64,000 nt of DNA from NCBI RefSeq assembly GCF_000709345.1, contig NZ_KL448323.1, positions 644,242 to 708,241 on the forward strand, given 5' to 3'. The position numbers and the translations under genes were made by a program. Below, in pieces: positions 37,304-47,519 of this stretch. Position 1 is the first letter of the stretch; each line of letters starts with the position of its first letter. This DNA is from Polaromonas glacialis. GTDB lineage: Bacteria > Pseudomonadota > Gammaproteobacteria > Burkholderiales > Burkholderiaceae_C. The notes below the pieces were generated by a model. It saw only the letters and a program-made list of their open reading frames with translations. It was not told the origin of the DNA and did not search any database.

Positions 37304-38122
37304 GTGAAAAAACTTTTTCCCTCCGCCGCGGAAGCCCTCAAGGGCGTCGTCAAGGACGGACAACTGCTGGCGGTCGGCGGCTTTGGCCTGTGCGGCATTC
37401 CCGAGGCGCTGATTGATGCGCTGCGCGATACCGGCGTCCAGAAGCTGACGGTGATCTCCAACAACGCCGGCGTCGACGGCTTTGGGCTGGGCAAGCTGCT
37501 GGAGACGCGCCAGATCAAGAAAATGATTTCGTCCTATGTGGGCGAGAACAAGGAGTTCGAGCGCCAGTACCTGGCCGGCGAACTCGAACTCGAATTCACG
37601 CCGCAGGGCACGCTGGCTGAAAAGCTGCGCGCCGGCGGCGCCGGCATTCCGGCCTTCTTCACCAAGACCGGCGTCGGCACCCTGGTGGCCGAAGGCAAGG
37701 AACTGCGCGAGTTCGACGGCGAAACCTACGTCATGGAACGCGCCCTGGTGCCTGACGTGGCACTGGTCAAGGCGCACCGGGCCGACAAGTCGGGCAACCT
37801 GCAGTTCCGCCTGACTGCCCGCAACTTCAACCCGGCCGTGGCCATGGCGGGAAAAGTCTGCATCGTCGAGGTGGAAGAGATCGTGGAAACCGGCGACATG
37901 GAGCCCGATCAGGTGCATCTGCCGGGCATTTACGTGCATCGCATCGTGCACAACCCGAACCCTGAAAAACGCATCGAAAAACGCACCGTGACCGAAGCGC
38001 CGGTCGATGCCGCCGCCGCCAAGGTCGAGGCCCAGGCGGCCATTGCCCAGGCGGCAGTCATCACCGCCGACGAACCTGCGCCAACCACCATCAAGGCCGC
38101 CAGCGGCCAACAAGGAGCCTAA
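37304..38122 (+). CDS. 3-oxoacid CoA-transferase, subunit A
   Basis: A 272-residue alpha subunit of a family I CoA-transferase: '[20 protein letters not shown]', '[20 protein letters not shown]' and '[20 protein letters not shown]'. The GTG start has AAGGAGA upstream. It is about 40 residues longer than usual SCOT-A because of an Ala-rich C-terminal tail. It probably moves CoA between succinyl-CoA and acetoacetate or 3-oxoadipate; the neighbours do not decide which. Subunit B follows after four bases. Confidence 0.93.
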   Translation: MKKLFPSAAEALKGVVKDGQLLAVGGFGLCGIPEALIDALRDTGVQKLTVISNNAGVDGFGLGKLLETRQIKKMISSYVGENKEFERQYLAGELELEFTPQGTLAEKLRAGGAGIPAFFTKTGVGTLVAEGKELREFDGETYVMERALVPDVALVKAHRADKSGNLQFRLTARNFNPAVAMAGKVCIVEVEEIVETGDMEPDQVHLPGIYVHRIVHNPNPEKRIEKRTVTEAPVDAAAAKVEAQAAIAQAAVITADEPAPTTIKAASGQQGA

Positions 38123-38126
38123 AAGC

Positions 38127-38765
38127 ATGCCGTGGACCCAAGACCAAATGGCGGCCCGCGCTGCCCAGGAACTCGAAGACGGTTTCTACGTCAACCTCGG
38201 CATCGGCATTCCGACGCTGGTTGCCAACTTCGTTCCCAGCGACAAGGAAGTCTGGCTGCAGTCCGAGAACGGCATGCTGGGCATCGGCCCGTTCCCGACT
38301 GAAGATGCGGTGGACGCCGACCTGATCAACGCCGGCAAGCAGACCGTGACCACGCTGCCGGGTTCGTCGATCTTCGGCAGTCATGACAGCTTTGCGATGA
38401 TTCGCGGCGGCAAGATCAACCTGTCGATCCTGGGCGCGATGCAGGTCAGCGAGCAGGGCGACCTGGCCAACTGGATGATTCCGGGCAAGATGGTCAAGGG
38501 CATGGGCGGCGCGATGGACCTGGTTGCCGGCGTCAAGCGCGTGATCGTGCTGATGGAGCATGTCGCCCGCAAGAAAGACGGCACCGTGGACATGAAAATT
38601 TTGCCCCAATGCACGCTGCCGCTGACCGGTGTCGGCGTGGTGGACCGCATCATCACCGACCTGGCGGTGATGGATGTGACGCCGCTGGGCCTGAAGGTGG
38701 TAGAGCTGGCGCCCGGCGTGACCCGCGAGCTGCTGCAGTCGAAGACGGGCGTGACGCTGGTTTGA
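38127..38765 (+). CDS. 3-oxoacid CoA-transferase, subunit B
   Basis: A 212-residue beta subunit. '[20 protein letters not shown]' and '[20 protein letters not shown]' hold the catalytic Glu (SENG motif) that forms the glutamyl-CoA intermediate; '[20 protein letters not shown]' is also conserved. The start is the ATG at 38127, preceded by AAGGAG; the longer open frame lies within subunit A. A strong terminator follows 15 bases after the stop. Confidence 0.95.
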   Translation: MPWTQDQMAARAAQELEDGFYVNLGIGIPTLVANFVPSDKEVWLQSENGMLGIGPFPTEDAVDADLINAGKQTVTTLPGSSIFGSHDSFAMIRGGKINLSILGAMQVSEQGDLANWMIPGKMVKGMGGAMDLVAGVKRVIVLMEHVARKKDGTVDMKILPQCTLPLTGVGVVDRIITDLAVMDVTPLGLKVVELAPGVTRELLQSKTGVTLV

Positions 38766-38780
38766 ATTTCAGCGCCTCAT

Positions 38781-38808
38781 AAAAAAAGGCCCGCGAGGGC
38801 CTTTTTTT
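38781..38808. terminator. Bidirectional intrinsic terminator after scoB-like gene and tRNA-Gly
   Basis: AAAAAAAGGCCC-GCGA-GGGCCTTTTTTT: symmetric stem with A and T runs on both sides. It serves the plus-strand CoA-transferase operon and the minus-strand tRNA gene. Confidence 0.93.
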
Positions 38809-38813
38809 GCGTC

Positions 38814-38887
38814 TGGAGCGGGTGAAGGGAATCGAACCCTCGTATGAAGCTTGGGAAGCTGCCGTTCTGCCATTGAACTACACCCGC
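38814..38887 (-). tRNA. tRNA-Gly (anticodon CCC), CCA end encoded
   Basis: The minus strand reads GCGGGTG acceptor, GTTC...GAAC D-arm, the anticodon loop TTCCCAA (CCC) flanked by AGC/GCT, the T-loop GGTTCGATTCC and CACCCGC-TCCA. All arms pair, except one C-T mismatch low in the anticodon stem. It matches the E. coli glyU-type tRNA closely. The acceptor 3' CCA is encoded. Confidence 0.95.
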
Positions 38888-38940
38888 GATAGCCCGGATT
38901 ATAGGAGCAAGCCGCCAACGCCTCCCCAAACCTTATTTTG

Positions 38941-39003
38941 CAAGGAAAATACGGCTTTTGCGCAGGCTGGTATTGCTTGAGTTGCTATTAAATCAGTAGT
39001 GCC
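38941..39003 (-). repeat. Interspersed ~60-bp repeat, copy 5
   Basis: On the minus strand: GCACTACTGATTTAATAGC, AACTCAAGCAATACC, CCTGCGCAAAAGCCG. It sits between tRNA-Gly and the end of gabD. Confidence 0.75.
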
Positions 39004-39059
39004 AGGCTGCTTGAATTTGCCTCTGCGGACCGCAGCGGTTTGCTTTGCGGCCGGCCTTT

Positions 39060-40532
39060 TTACTTGTTCATGTCACCCATGCACAGGTATTTCATCTCCA
39101 GGTACTCTTCCATGCCGTGGCTGGAGCCTTCGCGGCCCAGGCCGGACTGCTTGACGCCGCCAAACGGCACATGCTCGGTGGCGATCACGCCGGCGTTGAT
39201 GCCGACCATGCCGTATTCCAGCGCTTCGGCCACGCGGTAGATGCGGCCGATGTCGCGGCTGTAGAAATAGCTGGCCAGTCCGAATTCGGTGTTGTTGGCC
39301 GCGTCAATCGCTTCCTGCTCATGCGTGAAGCGGAACACTGGCGCGAACGGGCCAAAGGTTTCTTCCCGGGCGCACAGCATGTCGGCGGTCGCCTCGGAAA
39401 TCACCGTCGGCTCGAAGAACTGGCCCTCCAGCTTGTGGCCGCCCGCCAGCAGCTTGCCGCCCTTGGCGAGCGCGTCCTGCACATGTCGCTGCACCTTTTC
39501 AATCGCCGCATCCTCGATCAGCGGGCCCTGGCCGACGCCGTCCTCGAAGCCGTTGCCGACCTTGAGCAGTTTCACCTTTTCGGCGAACTTGTGAACGAAC
39601 TGGTCGTACACGCCTTCCTGCACATAGATGCGGTTGGCGCACACGCAGGTCTGGCCGGCGTTGCGGTATTTGCTGGCCATTGCGCCCTCGACGGCCGAGT
39701 CGATGTCGGCATCGTCGAACACGATGAAGGGCGCATTGCCGCCGAGCTCCAGCGACAGCTTCTTGATCGACGGCGCGCTTTGCGCCATCAGGATGCGGCC
39801 GACTTCGGTGGAACCGGTAAAGCTGATGTGGCGCACCACGTCGCTGGCGCAAAACACCTTGCCAACCTCAGCGCTGTCGTCGGTCGTGAGGATGTTGAGC
39901 ACGCCCGAAGGAATGCCGGCGCGCACGGCGAGCTCGGCTGCCGCCAGCGCGGTCAGGGGCGTGAGTTCGGCTGGCTTGATGACCACCGTGCAGCCTGCGG
40001 CCAGCGCTGGGGCGACCTTGCGGGTGATCATGGCCAGCGGGAAGTTCCACGGCGTGATGGCCACACACACGCCGATGGGCTGCTTGAGCACCATCAGGCG
40101 GCGGCTGTTGTCAAACTGCGGCAGGGTTTCGCCGTTGACGCGCTTGGCTTCCTCGGCAAACCATTCGACAAAGCTGGCGCCGTAGGCCACTTCGCCCTTG
40201 GCCTCGGCAAAGGGCTTGCCCTGCTCGGCGGTCATGATGCGCGCCAGGTCTTCCTGGTTGGCCATGAGCAGCTGGAACCACTTCATCAGGATGGCGTGGC
40301 GTTCCTTGCCGGTCTTGCTGCGCCAGGCGGGCCAGGCGGCATTGGCGGCGGCAATCGCCGCTCTAGCGTCGGCCGTGCCCAGGTTGGCGACGTCGGCGAG
40401 TTTGAGGCCGTTGGACGGGTCGTACACGTCAAACCGCGAAGCGCCAGCCAGCCACTGGCCGTTGACCAGTGAATCGGTCTTGAGCAGGCTGGGGTCGTTG
40501 AGCAGCGAAAGGGGAGAGGTTTTCATGTCCAT
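39060..40532 (-). CDS. gabD: Succinate-semialdehyde dehydrogenase (NADP+ type)
   Basis: A 490-residue aldehyde dehydrogenase with GabD features: '[20 protein letters not shown]', catalytic Glu in '[19 protein letters not shown]', catalytic Cys in '[20 protein letters not shown]' and '[13 protein letters not shown]'. It converts succinate semialdehyde to succinate, the last step of GABA breakdown. It is the last gene of the minus-strand operon that also encodes gabT, which supports the assignment. The start may be 40532 or the second Met at 40526. Confidence 0.95.
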   Translation of the reverse strand: MDMKTSPLSLLNDPSLLKTDSLVNGQWLAGASRFDVYDPSNGLKLADVANLGTADARAAIAAANAAWPAWRSKTGKERHAILMKWFQLLMANQEDLARIMTAEQGKPFAEAKGEVAYGASFVEWFAEEAKRVNGETLPQFDNSRRLMVLKQPIGVCVAITPWNFPLAMITRKVAPALAAGCTVVIKPAELTPLTALAAAELAVRAGIPSGVLNILTTDDSAEVGKVFCASDVVRHISFTGSTEVGRILMAQSAPSIKKLSLELGGNAPFIVFDDADIDSAVEGAMASKYRNAGQTCVCANRIYVQEGVYDQFVHKFAEKVKLLKVGNGFEDGVGQGPLIEDAAIEKVQRHVQDALAKGGKLLAGGHKLEGQFFEPTVISEATADMLCAREETFGPFAPVFRFTHEQEAIDAANNTEFGLASYFYSRDIGRIYRVAEALEYGMVGINAGVIATEHVPFGGVKQSGLGREGSSHGMEEYLEMKYLCMGDMNK

Positions 40533-40641
40533 GGATGTTCTTTCTGAAGGGCTGGCCGCTCCTGCAAGGGCGAAGCGGCCGGGGGGTCGAAATCAGCCAG
40601 CAAGAATACAGCGCGAAGCTGGTTCGTGTTGCCGAAGGGTG

Positions 40642-41586
40642 TTACCGGTAGTGAACGCCGGGCAGCACGCAGAGCATTTCATACAGCAGGTTGGCGCCCA
40701 GCAGGGCGGTGTTGCCCGACGTGTCATAGGGCGGCGACACCTCGACCAGGTCGGCGCCGACCAGGTTCAGGCCCCGGCAGCCGCGAATGATCTCCAGCGC
40801 CTGCGGCACGCTCAGCCCGCCGACCTCGGGCGTGCCGGTGCCGCCCGCAAAGGACGGGTCGATGCCGTCGATGTCAAAGCTCAGGTAGCAGGGCGCCTGG
40901 CCGATGGACTCGCGCACCCGGGCCATCAGTGGCGCGAGCGACTGGTACCAGACCTCGTGCGCCGGCACCACGGTGAAGCCCTGCTGGCGCGGCCAGTCGA
41001 AGTCGTCCATGCCGTAGCCGGTGCCACGCAGGCCGATCTGCCAGACCTTGCTGCCTTGCAGCAGGCCTTCTTCCACGGCGCGGCGAAATGGCGTGCCGTG
41101 CGCGATGCGCTCGCCGAACATGTCGTCGTTCACATCGGCATGCGCATCGACATGCACCAGCGCCACCGGCCCGTGGCGGCTGGCCAGGGCGCGCAGGATG
41201 GGCAGCACGATGGTGTGGTCGCCGCCCAGCGTCAGCGGAATGCAGCCGGTGTCGATGACGGGCCGGTAATGCTGCTCGATGATCTCGACGGATTTTTCAA
41301 GGTTGTAGGTGTTGATCGCCACGTCGCCCAGGTCGGCGACCTGCAGCGCGTCGAAAGGCGCGGCGCCGGTGGCCATGTTGTAGGGACGGATCAGGCTCGA
41401 TTCGGCGCGGATCTGCCGGGGGCCGAAGCGCGCGCCGGGCCGGTGGCTGGTGCCGATGTCCAGTGGCACGCCGATGAAGCCGGCGTTCAGGCCATGAGCC
41501 TCGCTGCGCATCGGCAGGCGCATCATGCTGGCCCAGCCGCCGAAACGCGGCATGGCGTTGCCGCTCAAGGGTTGGTTGAAGGTCAT
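40642..41586 (-). CDS. Agmatinase-family ureohydrolase, probably guanidinobutyrase
   Basis: A 314-residue arginase-family enzyme with the binuclear manganese motifs 'LGGDHTIVLP', 'LVHVDAHADVNDDMFGE' and 'SFDIDGIDPSFAGGTGTPEV'. By sequence alone it could be agmatinase (SpeB), guanidinobutyrase (GbuA) or guanidinopropionase. The N-terminus 'MPRFGGWASMMRLP' and the position between gabD and a polyamine-type ABC transporter with gabT favour guanidinobutyrase, which would release GABA and urea. Repeat copy 6 separates it from the transporter genes. Confidence 0.85.
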   Translation of the reverse strand: MTFNQPLSGNAMPRFGGWASMMRLPMRSEAHGLNAGFIGVPLDIGTSHRPGARFGPRQIRAESSLIRPYNMATGAAPFDALQVADLGDVAINTYNLEKSVEIIEQHYRPVIDTGCIPLTLGGDHTIVLPILRALASRHGPVALVHVDAHADVNDDMFGERIAHGTPFRRAVEEGLLQGSKVWQIGLRGTGYGMDDFDWPRQQGFTVVPAHEVWYQSLAPLMARVRESIGQAPCYLSFDIDGIDPSFAGGTGTPEVGGLSVPQALEIIRGCRGLNLVGADLVEVSPPYDTSGNTALLGANLLYEMLCVLPGVHYR

Positions 41587-41650
41587 GAATCTCCGTTCTC
41601 AAAAAAGTGAGGGCCAAAACGCCTTGGGTTCAGCCTGAAAACAAATATCA

Positions 41651-41714
41651 GGCATCAAAAAGGCCATTTGCGCACGTCTGGCAAGCGCGAGAAGCTATTG
41701 ATTTAGTAGCAAAT
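41651..41714 (-). repeat. Interspersed ~60-bp repeat, copy 6
   Basis: On the minus strand: TTTGCTACTAAATCAATAGC, TTCTCGCGCTTGCCAGACG, TGCGCAAATGGCC. It is nearly the family consensus. It lies inside the GABA operon, between the permease and ureohydrolase genes. Confidence 0.8.
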
Positions 41715-41743
41715 GTCACCCGGGCGGATTCCACGCCATGACG

Positions 41744-42571
41744 CTATTTCTTCACGCGTCCGCGCAGCCATTCGAGCGTCATCATCAGGCAGGCGGTGAA
41801 CAGGATGAGCAGCGTCGCCACAGCGGCAATCGTCGGCGAGATGTTCTCTCGGATGCCGGTGAACATCTGGCGCGGCAGCGTCGTTTGCGTCGGACCGGCC
41901 AGGAACAGCGTGACGACGACCTCGTCGAACGACGTGGCAAAGGCAAACAGCGCGCCCGAGATCACACCCGGCGCAATCACCGGCAGCGTGATGCGAAAGA
42001 AGGTCTGCAGCGGCCCGGCGCCCAGGCTCAGGCTCGCTTTGACCAGGTTCTGGTTGAAGCCCTGCAGCGTCGCCATCACGGTGGTGACGACAAACGGTGC
42101 GCCGAGCGCGGCATGCACCAGCACCAGCCCGGTGTAGGAGTCGGACAGGCCGATCTGCGCGAAGAACAGGTAGGTGCTCACGCCCACCACCACGATGGGC
42201 ACGACCATCGGCGAGATCAGCAGGGCGGTCAGCAGGCCCTTGCCGGCAAACTGCGCCCGCGCCAGGCCGACGGCGGCCATCGTGCCCAGCGCCGTGGCCA
42301 GCAAGGTGGCCAGCGGGGCCACGATGAAGCTGTTGCGCGTGGCCCGCGCCCAGTCCTGGGAAGCAAACAACTCCTCGTACCAGCGCAGCGACCAGCCCGG
42401 AATCGGGTACGACAGGAAGGACGAGTTGCTGAACGACAGCGGAATGATGACGATGATCGGCAGCAGCAAGAACAGCAGCACCGCGCCGCACAGCACGCGC
42501 AGGCTGTACCAGCCGAGCTTGTCCAGAGCCGTGTAGTAGGCGGGGAAAACAGGAACAGCGGAAAGTTTCAT
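41744..42571 (-). CDS. ABC transporter permease (PotC-like)
   Basis: A 275-residue inner-membrane permease with six hydrophobic helices and the ABC-permease EAA loop 'ASLSLGAGPLQTFFRITLPV'. It closely resembles PotC/YdcV of spermidine/putrescine-type transporters. It pairs with the PotB-like gene five bases upstream. The substrate is probably GABA, guanidinobutyrate or a polyamine, judged from the catabolic genes of the operon. Confidence 0.9.
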   Translation of the reverse strand: MKLSAVPVFPAYYTALDKLGWYSLRVLCGAVLLFLLLPIIVIIPLSFSNSSFLSYPIPGWSLRWYEELFASQDWARATRNSFIVAPLATLLATALGTMAAVGLARAQFAGKGLLTALLISPMVVPIVVVGVSTYLFFAQIGLSDSYTGLVLVHAALGAPFVVTTVMATLQGFNQNLVKASLSLGAGPLQTFFRITLPVIAPGVISGALFAFATSFDEVVVTLFLAGPTQTTLPRQMFTGIRENISPTIAAVATLLILFTACLMMTLEWLRGRVKK

Positions 42572-42576
42572 GGTGT

Positions 42577-43848
42577 TCAGCCCAGGCTCAGTTCGGCTTT
42601 GGCAAAGCGGCGGTACACCGCATACAGGATCAGCGTGGTGGCCAGCAGGACCGAGCCCAGCGCGCAGGCCATGCCCCAGTTCACGTCCACGTTGGTGTAC
42701 TGGGCGACGTAGTAGCTCAGCATCTGGTCGGCCGCGCCGCCGAGCAGGGCCGGCGTGACGTAGTAGCCAATCGAGGTGATGAACACCAGCAGGCCGCCGG
42801 CGGCCACGCCGGGATAGGTTTGCGGCACATACACCCGGAAAAACGCGGCCAGCGGCGAACTGCCCAGCGACACGGCGGCGCGAACGTAATTGCCCGGCAC
42901 CGACTTCATCACGCTGTAGAGCGGCAGGATCATGAAGGGCAGCAGGATGTGAACCATGGCAATGATGACACCCAGCCGGTTGAACAGCAGCGGCACCGGC
43001 TCGCCGGTCAGGCCGGTGAACATCAGGAAGCGGTTGACCAGCCCGTTGGTCTGCAGCAGCACGATCCAGGCGGCGATGCGCACCAGCACCGAGGTCCAGA
43101 AGGGCAGCAGCACCAAAATCATCATCAGGTTGGCCTTGCGCTCGTTCAGCGTGGCCAGCCAGTAGGCCAGCGGATAGCCCAGCAAAATGCAGATCAGCGT
43201 GACCACGGCGCTGATGGAAAAGGTGCGCACCAGGATGTCGCTGAACGCGGCTTCCTCGGCGCCGACGCGCACCACATGGCCTTGCGCATCGCGTTTCAGA
43301 TCGACCGAGGCCAGCAGGTAGTCAGGGGTCCAGCGCGAGCTGTTCTTGGCAATCGCCCACCAGTAGGGCAGTTCGGCCCAGCGCGGGTCGTGGGCCAGCA
43401 GTTTTTCTTTCGCCTGCGGCGGGCTCAGCTTGTCGCCCAGCGGCAGGGCGCGGTAGGTGCCCATGATCAGCGAGCGGGCGCCGCTGACTTCGCTGTTCAG
43501 GCGCCGGGCCAGCACGCCGGCCTGCGCGGTTTCGGGAATGGCCGCCAGGTCGGCCAGCAGCGCGCTGTAGGCGGCATCGGGCGGCGCTGCCTTGCGGTCC
43601 CAGCCGGCCAGCGCATCGCCGGTCCGGCTCAGGGTGCCGGCGACTTCCGGGTTTTCGACCGCCCTGACGAGCAGGGCGCCCAGCGGCACGAGGAAGGTGA
43701 CCGCCAGGAAGATCAGCAGCGGAAGGGTCAATGCAATGGCGCGCAGCCGCTTGCGGCGCTCCACCCGTCGCAGTTGGTCGGCCAGGGCCGGTCCGGGGGT
43801 GCCATCGATCACCAATGGCATCGTGGGAAGGGAGGCCGTCGCGCTCAT
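42577..43848 (-). CDS. ABC transporter permease (PotB-like), with enlarged first loop
   Basis: A 423-residue permease. The first helix ('LTLPLLIFLAVTFLVPLGAL') is followed by an insertion of about 130 residues before the standard five-helix core, which contains the EAA loop 'AAVSLGSSPLAAFFRVYVPQ'. Typical PotB proteins have about 280 residues. The insert should be periplasmic and may interact with the binding protein. The gene is part of the potA-D-B-C-like set. Confidence 0.9.
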   Translation of the reverse strand: MSATASLPTMPLVIDGTPGPALADQLRRVERRKRLRAIALTLPLLIFLAVTFLVPLGALLVRAVENPEVAGTLSRTGDALAGWDRKAAPPDAAYSALLADLAAIPETAQAGVLARRLNSEVSGARSLIMGTYRALPLGDKLSPPQAKEKLLAHDPRWAELPYWWAIAKNSSRWTPDYLLASVDLKRDAQGHVVRVGAEEAAFSDILVRTFSISAVVTLICILLGYPLAYWLATLNERKANLMMILVLLPFWTSVLVRIAAWIVLLQTNGLVNRFLMFTGLTGEPVPLLFNRLGVIIAMVHILLPFMILPLYSVMKSVPGNYVRAAVSLGSSPLAAFFRVYVPQTYPGVAAGGLLVFITSIGYYVTPALLGGAADQMLSYYVAQYTNVDVNWGMACALGSVLLATTLILYAVYRRFAKAELSLG

Positions 43849-43875
43849 TGCATGGGTCCTTTGCTTAGCCGGCGC

Positions 43876-44907
43876 TTATTGCGCGGACCAGGCCGCGAAA
43901 CGCTTTTCGAGCGCTTCACCCTGGTCGGCCCAGAAGGAGATGTTGAACTGCAGCGCGTCCTTGCTGTTGGCGGGCGAGGTCGGCAGCAGCGCCAGCACCT
44001 TGGCATCGAGCTTGGCCAGCGCCTTGTTGTTGGTCGGGCCGTAGGAGATGTTGCGGGCGTACTCGGCCTGCGCATCGGGGCTGGAGGCCATGCTGATGAA
44101 TTTCAGCGCCAGGTCCTTGTTCGCGCCGCCCTTGGGCATGACCCAGTAGTCCAGGTCGTAGATGCCGCCGGTCCAGGTGATGGCCAGGTTCTTGCCTTCG
44201 CGCTGGGCGGCGTCGATGCGGCCGTTGTAGGCGGTGGTCATGGTCACGTCGCCGGCGACCAGGAACTGCGGCGGCTGCGCGCCGGCTTCCCAGAACTGGA
44301 TGCTTGGCTTGAGTTCGGTCATCTTCTTGAAGGCGCGGTCGGCGCCGTCCTTGGTGGCCAGCACCTTGTACACGTCGGCGGTCTTCACGCCGTCGGCCAT
44401 CAGGGCGAATTCCAGGTTGTAGCGCGCGCCTTTGCGCATGCCGCGCTTGCCGGGAAATTTCTGGGTGTTCCAGAAATCGGCCCAGGTGACAGGCGCGGTC
44501 TTGAGCTTGTCGGCGTTGTAGGCCATGACGGTGGACCAGATGAAGGTGCCGACGCCGCATTCATGCACGGCAGCGGGCTGGAAGTCGGCCTTGTTGCCGA
44601 CCTTGGACCAGTCAATCTTCTCGAACAGGCCTTCGTCGCAGCCACGGTTCACGTCCGGGCTTTCAACCTCGACCACGTCCCAGGTGATTTTCTTGGTCTC
44701 GACCATGGCCTTGATCTTGGCCTGCTCGCCGTTGTATTCGACCTGCTGGATCTTGCCGGCGCCCGATTTCTCGAAAGCCTCGAAATAGGCCTTTTTCTGC
44801 GCGGCACCGTTGGCGCCGCCGAAATTGACCACGGTCAGCTGGTTCTGGGCCAGCGCCGGCAGGCATACACCGGCTGCAATGGCAATGATCAGGGGCTTGA
44901 GTTTCAT
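43876..44907 (-). CDS. Periplasmic solute-binding protein of the polyamine/GABA-type ABC transporter (PotD-like)
   Basis: A 343-residue binding protein with a clear signal peptide ('MKLKPLIIAIAAGVCLPALA'), mature start 'QNQLTVVNFGGANGAAQKKA' and the PotD-family pattern 'WDVVEVESPDVNRGCDEGLF'. The start is the ATG before the signal peptide; the open frame runs further upstream into the ATPase gene. It binds the ligand in the periplasm; the ligand is inferred from the operon. Confidence 0.92.
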   Translation of the reverse strand: MKLKPLIIAIAAGVCLPALAQNQLTVVNFGGANGAAQKKAYFEAFEKSGAGKIQQVEYNGEQAKIKAMVETKKITWDVVEVESPDVNRGCDEGLFEKIDWSKVGNKADFQPAAVHECGVGTFIWSTVMAYNADKLKTAPVTWADFWNTQKFPGKRGMRKGARYNLEFALMADGVKTADVYKVLATKDGADRAFKKMTELKPSIQFWEAGAQPPQFLVAGDVTMTTAYNGRIDAAQREGKNLAITWTGGIYDLDYWVMPKGGANKDLALKFISMASSPDAQAEYARNISYGPTNNKALAKLDAKVLALLPTSPANSKDALQFNISFWADQGEALEKRFAAWSAQ

Positions 44908-44974
44908 CGGGAATTCCTTTGGTGGGAGGTTGGCAAGGGTGAAAGAAAACGGGGGAATTGGGCAGGAACGCAGC

Positions 44975-46051
44975 TCATCGGTACATGCGCAGGTGCTCGA
45001 CCGGCGCATGGACGTGGATGGTCTGGCCGGGCTCGGGCAACTGGTCATGGCCCAGCGGCATCTTGATGGTCGCGTCCGGCTGGCCGGGCAGCTCACAGCG
45101 CAGGCGCAGATGGTCGCCAAAATAGATCACGTCCAGCACCTTGCTCTGGAAGGTGTTGGCGCCAGCGGCTTCGGCAATCTTCAGGCGTTCAGGCCGGGTG
45201 CCGCACTGCACCGTGTCGCCGACGCCGCAGGTGTTGACATTCAGGCCGCGCAGCACCACGCCGCTGGGCAGGCGGACCTCGCAATGCGCGCCGTCCAGCC
45301 GGGTCACTTCGGCATCGAGCACCGTGCTGTCGCCGACAAAGCCTGCCACGAAGCGGTTGCTGGGTGTTTCATACAGGTTGCCCACCACGTCGATCTGCTG
45401 GATCGCGCCGTCGTTGAACACCGCGACGCGGTCGGACATGGTCAGCGCTTCGGTCTGGTCATGCGTGACATAGACAAAGGTCACGCCCAGCCGACGATGC
45501 AATGCCTTGAGTTCGATCTGCATGTGCTCGCGCAGCTGCTTGTCGAGCGCGCCCAGCGGCTCGTCCATCAGCACCAGTTGGGGGTCGAACACCAGCGCGC
45601 GGGCCAGTGCCACGCGCTGCTGCTGGCCGCCGGAAAGCTGGCCGGGGTAGCGCCCGCCCATGCGGCCGAGCTGCACCATGTCCAGCGCCTGCAGCACCTT
45701 GGCCTCGCGTTCGGCCTTGGGCAGCTTGCGCACCGTCAGCGGATAGGCGATGTTCTCGGCCAGCGTCATGTGCGGGAACAAGGCGTAGTTCTGGAACACC
45801 ATGCCAAAGTTGCGCTTGTGCGGCGGCGTGCGGGTGATCTGCCGGCCGTTCAGCATGATGTCACCCGCTGTAGGCGACTCGAACCCGGCGAGCATCATCA
45901 GGGTGGTGGTCTTGCCCGAGCCCGAGGGGCCGAGCAGCGAGAGGAATTCGCCTTTGCGGATGTCCAGGTTCAGGTCACGAACGACAAGGTTGATGCCGTC
46001 GTAGGTCTTCTGGACGCCGGTGAAACTTACCAGTGTGGAGGTGCTTGTCAT
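44975..46051 (-). CDS. ABC transporter ATP-binding protein (PotA-like)
   Basis: A 358-residue ATPase with Walker A '[20 protein letters not shown]', signature '[16 protein letters not shown]', Walker B '[19 protein letters not shown]' and the switch His in '[17 protein letters not shown]'. A C-terminal TOBE domain follows. It starts at 46051, '[20 protein letters not shown]'. It energises the adjacent permeases and binding protein. Confidence 0.95.
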   Translation of the reverse strand: MTSTSTLVSFTGVQKTYDGINLVVRDLNLDIRKGEFLSLLGPSGSGKTTTLMMLAGFESPTAGDIMLNGRQITRTPPHKRNFGMVFQNYALFPHMTLAENIAYPLTVRKLPKAEREAKVLQALDMVQLGRMGGRYPGQLSGGQQQRVALARALVFDPQLVLMDEPLGALDKQLREHMQIELKALHRRLGVTFVYVTHDQTEALTMSDRVAVFNDGAIQQIDVVGNLYETPSNRFVAGFVGDSTVLDAEVTRLDGAHCEVRLPSGVVLRGLNVNTCGVGDTVQCGTRPERLKIAEAAGANTFQSKVLDVIYFGDHLRLRCELPGQPDATIKMPLGHDQLPEPGQTIHVHAPVEHLRMYR

Positions 46052-46174
46052 TCGTAGGGGGCCTGATTCTGGAGGGCTAAGGGCGGTCGCCGTGCCGAAA
46101 ACGTGGGTGCAACTTGCATGCCATGGCCAATATCGGGAGGCGGCGCATGGCATGCATGAAGCATCATGGACCGA

Positions 46175-47467
46175 TCAGGCGGCGGCGTCAAAGCAGGCGG
46201 CCATGACGGCCAGGCCTTCGTCGAGCAGCGCGTCGCTGGCGGTCAGCGGCACCAGAATGCGGATGACGTTGCCGTAGGTGCCGCAGGTCAGCAGGATCAG
46301 GCCGCGTGCCGTGGCTTCGGCCGTGATGCGCTTGGCCAGGTCGGCGTCGGGCTGCTTCACGTCGCCGTTCTTGAACAGCTCGATGGCCACCATGGCGCCC
46401 ATGCCGCGCACGTCGCCGATGCAGGTGTGATTCACGGCCATGGCCTTCAGCGCTACGGTCAGGCGTTCGCCCACGTCGCGGCTGCGCTGCAGCAGGTTTT
46501 CCTGGTCGAACACATCCAGCACGGCGAGTGCGGCGGCGCAGGCAATCGGGCTGCCGGCGTAGGTGCCGCCCAGGCCGCCGGGTGCGGCCGCGTCCATCAC
46601 TTCGGCGCGGCCGACCACGGCGGAGATCGGGAAGCCGCCAGCCATCGACTTGGCCATGGTGATCAGGTCGGGCGCCACGCCGCTTTGCTCCACCGCAAAC
46701 CAGGTGCCGGTGCGTCCTGCGCCGGTCTGCACCTCGTCGCAGATCAGCAAGATGCCGTGCGCATCGCACAGGGCGCGCAGGCGCTGCAGCATCTCGGGCG
46801 GCGCCACGGTGAAGCCGCCTTCGCCCTGAATCGGTTCGATGATGATGGCGGCCACGCGCCTGGCCTCGATGTCGTTCTTGAAAATTGCTTCGATTGATGC
46901 AATGGAATCATCGACCGTCACGCCGTGCAGCGCGTTCGGGAAGGTGGCGTGAAAGACCTCGGCCGGGAAGGGACCGAAACCGGCTTTGTACGGCACTACC
47001 TTGCCGGTCATGGCCAGCGTCAGCAGGGTTCGGCCGTGGTAGCCGCCGGAAAAGCAGATGACGCCCGAGCGGCCGGTGGAGGCGCGGGCAATCTTGATGG
47101 CGTTCTCGACCGCTTCGGAACCGGTGGTCAGGAACAGCGTTTTCTTGGCGAAGTCGCCCGGCGCCTTGGCATTGATGCGCTCGGCCAGCTCCACATACGG
47201 CTCGTAGGCCAGCACCTGGAAGCAGGTGTGCGTGTACTTGTCGAGCTGGTCCTTCACCGCCTGGATGACGGCGGGGTGGCGGTGGCCGGTGTTGAGCACG
47301 GCAATGCCGCCGGCAAAATCGATGAAGCGCCGGCCTTCGACGTCCCAGATTTCCGCGTTCTCGCCGCGTGCAATGAAGATCTGGTGGCTGTGGCCCACGC
47401 CGCGCGGGATGGCGGCCTCGCGGCGGGCGAACAGGGCGGCGTTGGTCAAATGAGGTTCACGGTGCAT
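46175..47467 (-). CDS. gabT: 4-aminobutyrate aminotransferase
   Basis: A 430-residue class III PLP aminotransferase. The PLP lysine is in 'TMAKSMAGGFPISAVVGRAE', and 'ICDEVQTGAGRTGTWFAVEQ' and 'FLTTGSEAVENAIKIARAST' are the conserved cofactor loops of GabT. It converts GABA and 2-oxoglutarate to succinate semialdehyde and glutamate. The ATG at 47467 is preferred over 47476 because AAGGA lies eight bases upstream. It is first in the operon and divergent from the MocR-type regulator. Confidence 0.95.
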   Translation of the reverse strand: MHREPHLTNAALFARREAAIPRGVGHSHQIFIARGENAEIWDVEGRRFIDFAGGIAVLNTGHRHPAVIQAVKDQLDKYTHTCFQVLAYEPYVELAERINAKAPGDFAKKTLFLTTGSEAVENAIKIARASTGRSGVICFSGGYHGRTLLTLAMTGKVVPYKAGFGPFPAEVFHATFPNALHGVTVDDSIASIEAIFKNDIEARRVAAIIIEPIQGEGGFTVAPPEMLQRLRALCDAHGILLICDEVQTGAGRTGTWFAVEQSGVAPDLITMAKSMAGGFPISAVVGRAEVMDAAAPGGLGGTYAGSPIACAAALAVLDVFDQENLLQRSRDVGERLTVALKAMAVNHTCIGDVRGMGAMVAIELFKNGDVKQPDADLAKRITAEATARGLILLTCGTYGNVIRILVPLTASDALLDEGLAVMAACFDAAA

Positions 47468-47519
47468 GGGAAACATCCTTTTCGGTGGTTGAAGTCCGGG
47501 CTCGCCATCGGCTGCCGAG

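Noticed and set aside
38814..38887. tRNA-Gly as an integration site of a genomic island
   Set aside because: No integrase gene and no second copy of the tRNA end is seen nearby; flanking genes look chromosomal.
42820..45066. 748-residue open frame antisense to permease and binding-protein genes
   Set aside because: It spans two real genes and their spacer, with no recognisable domain.
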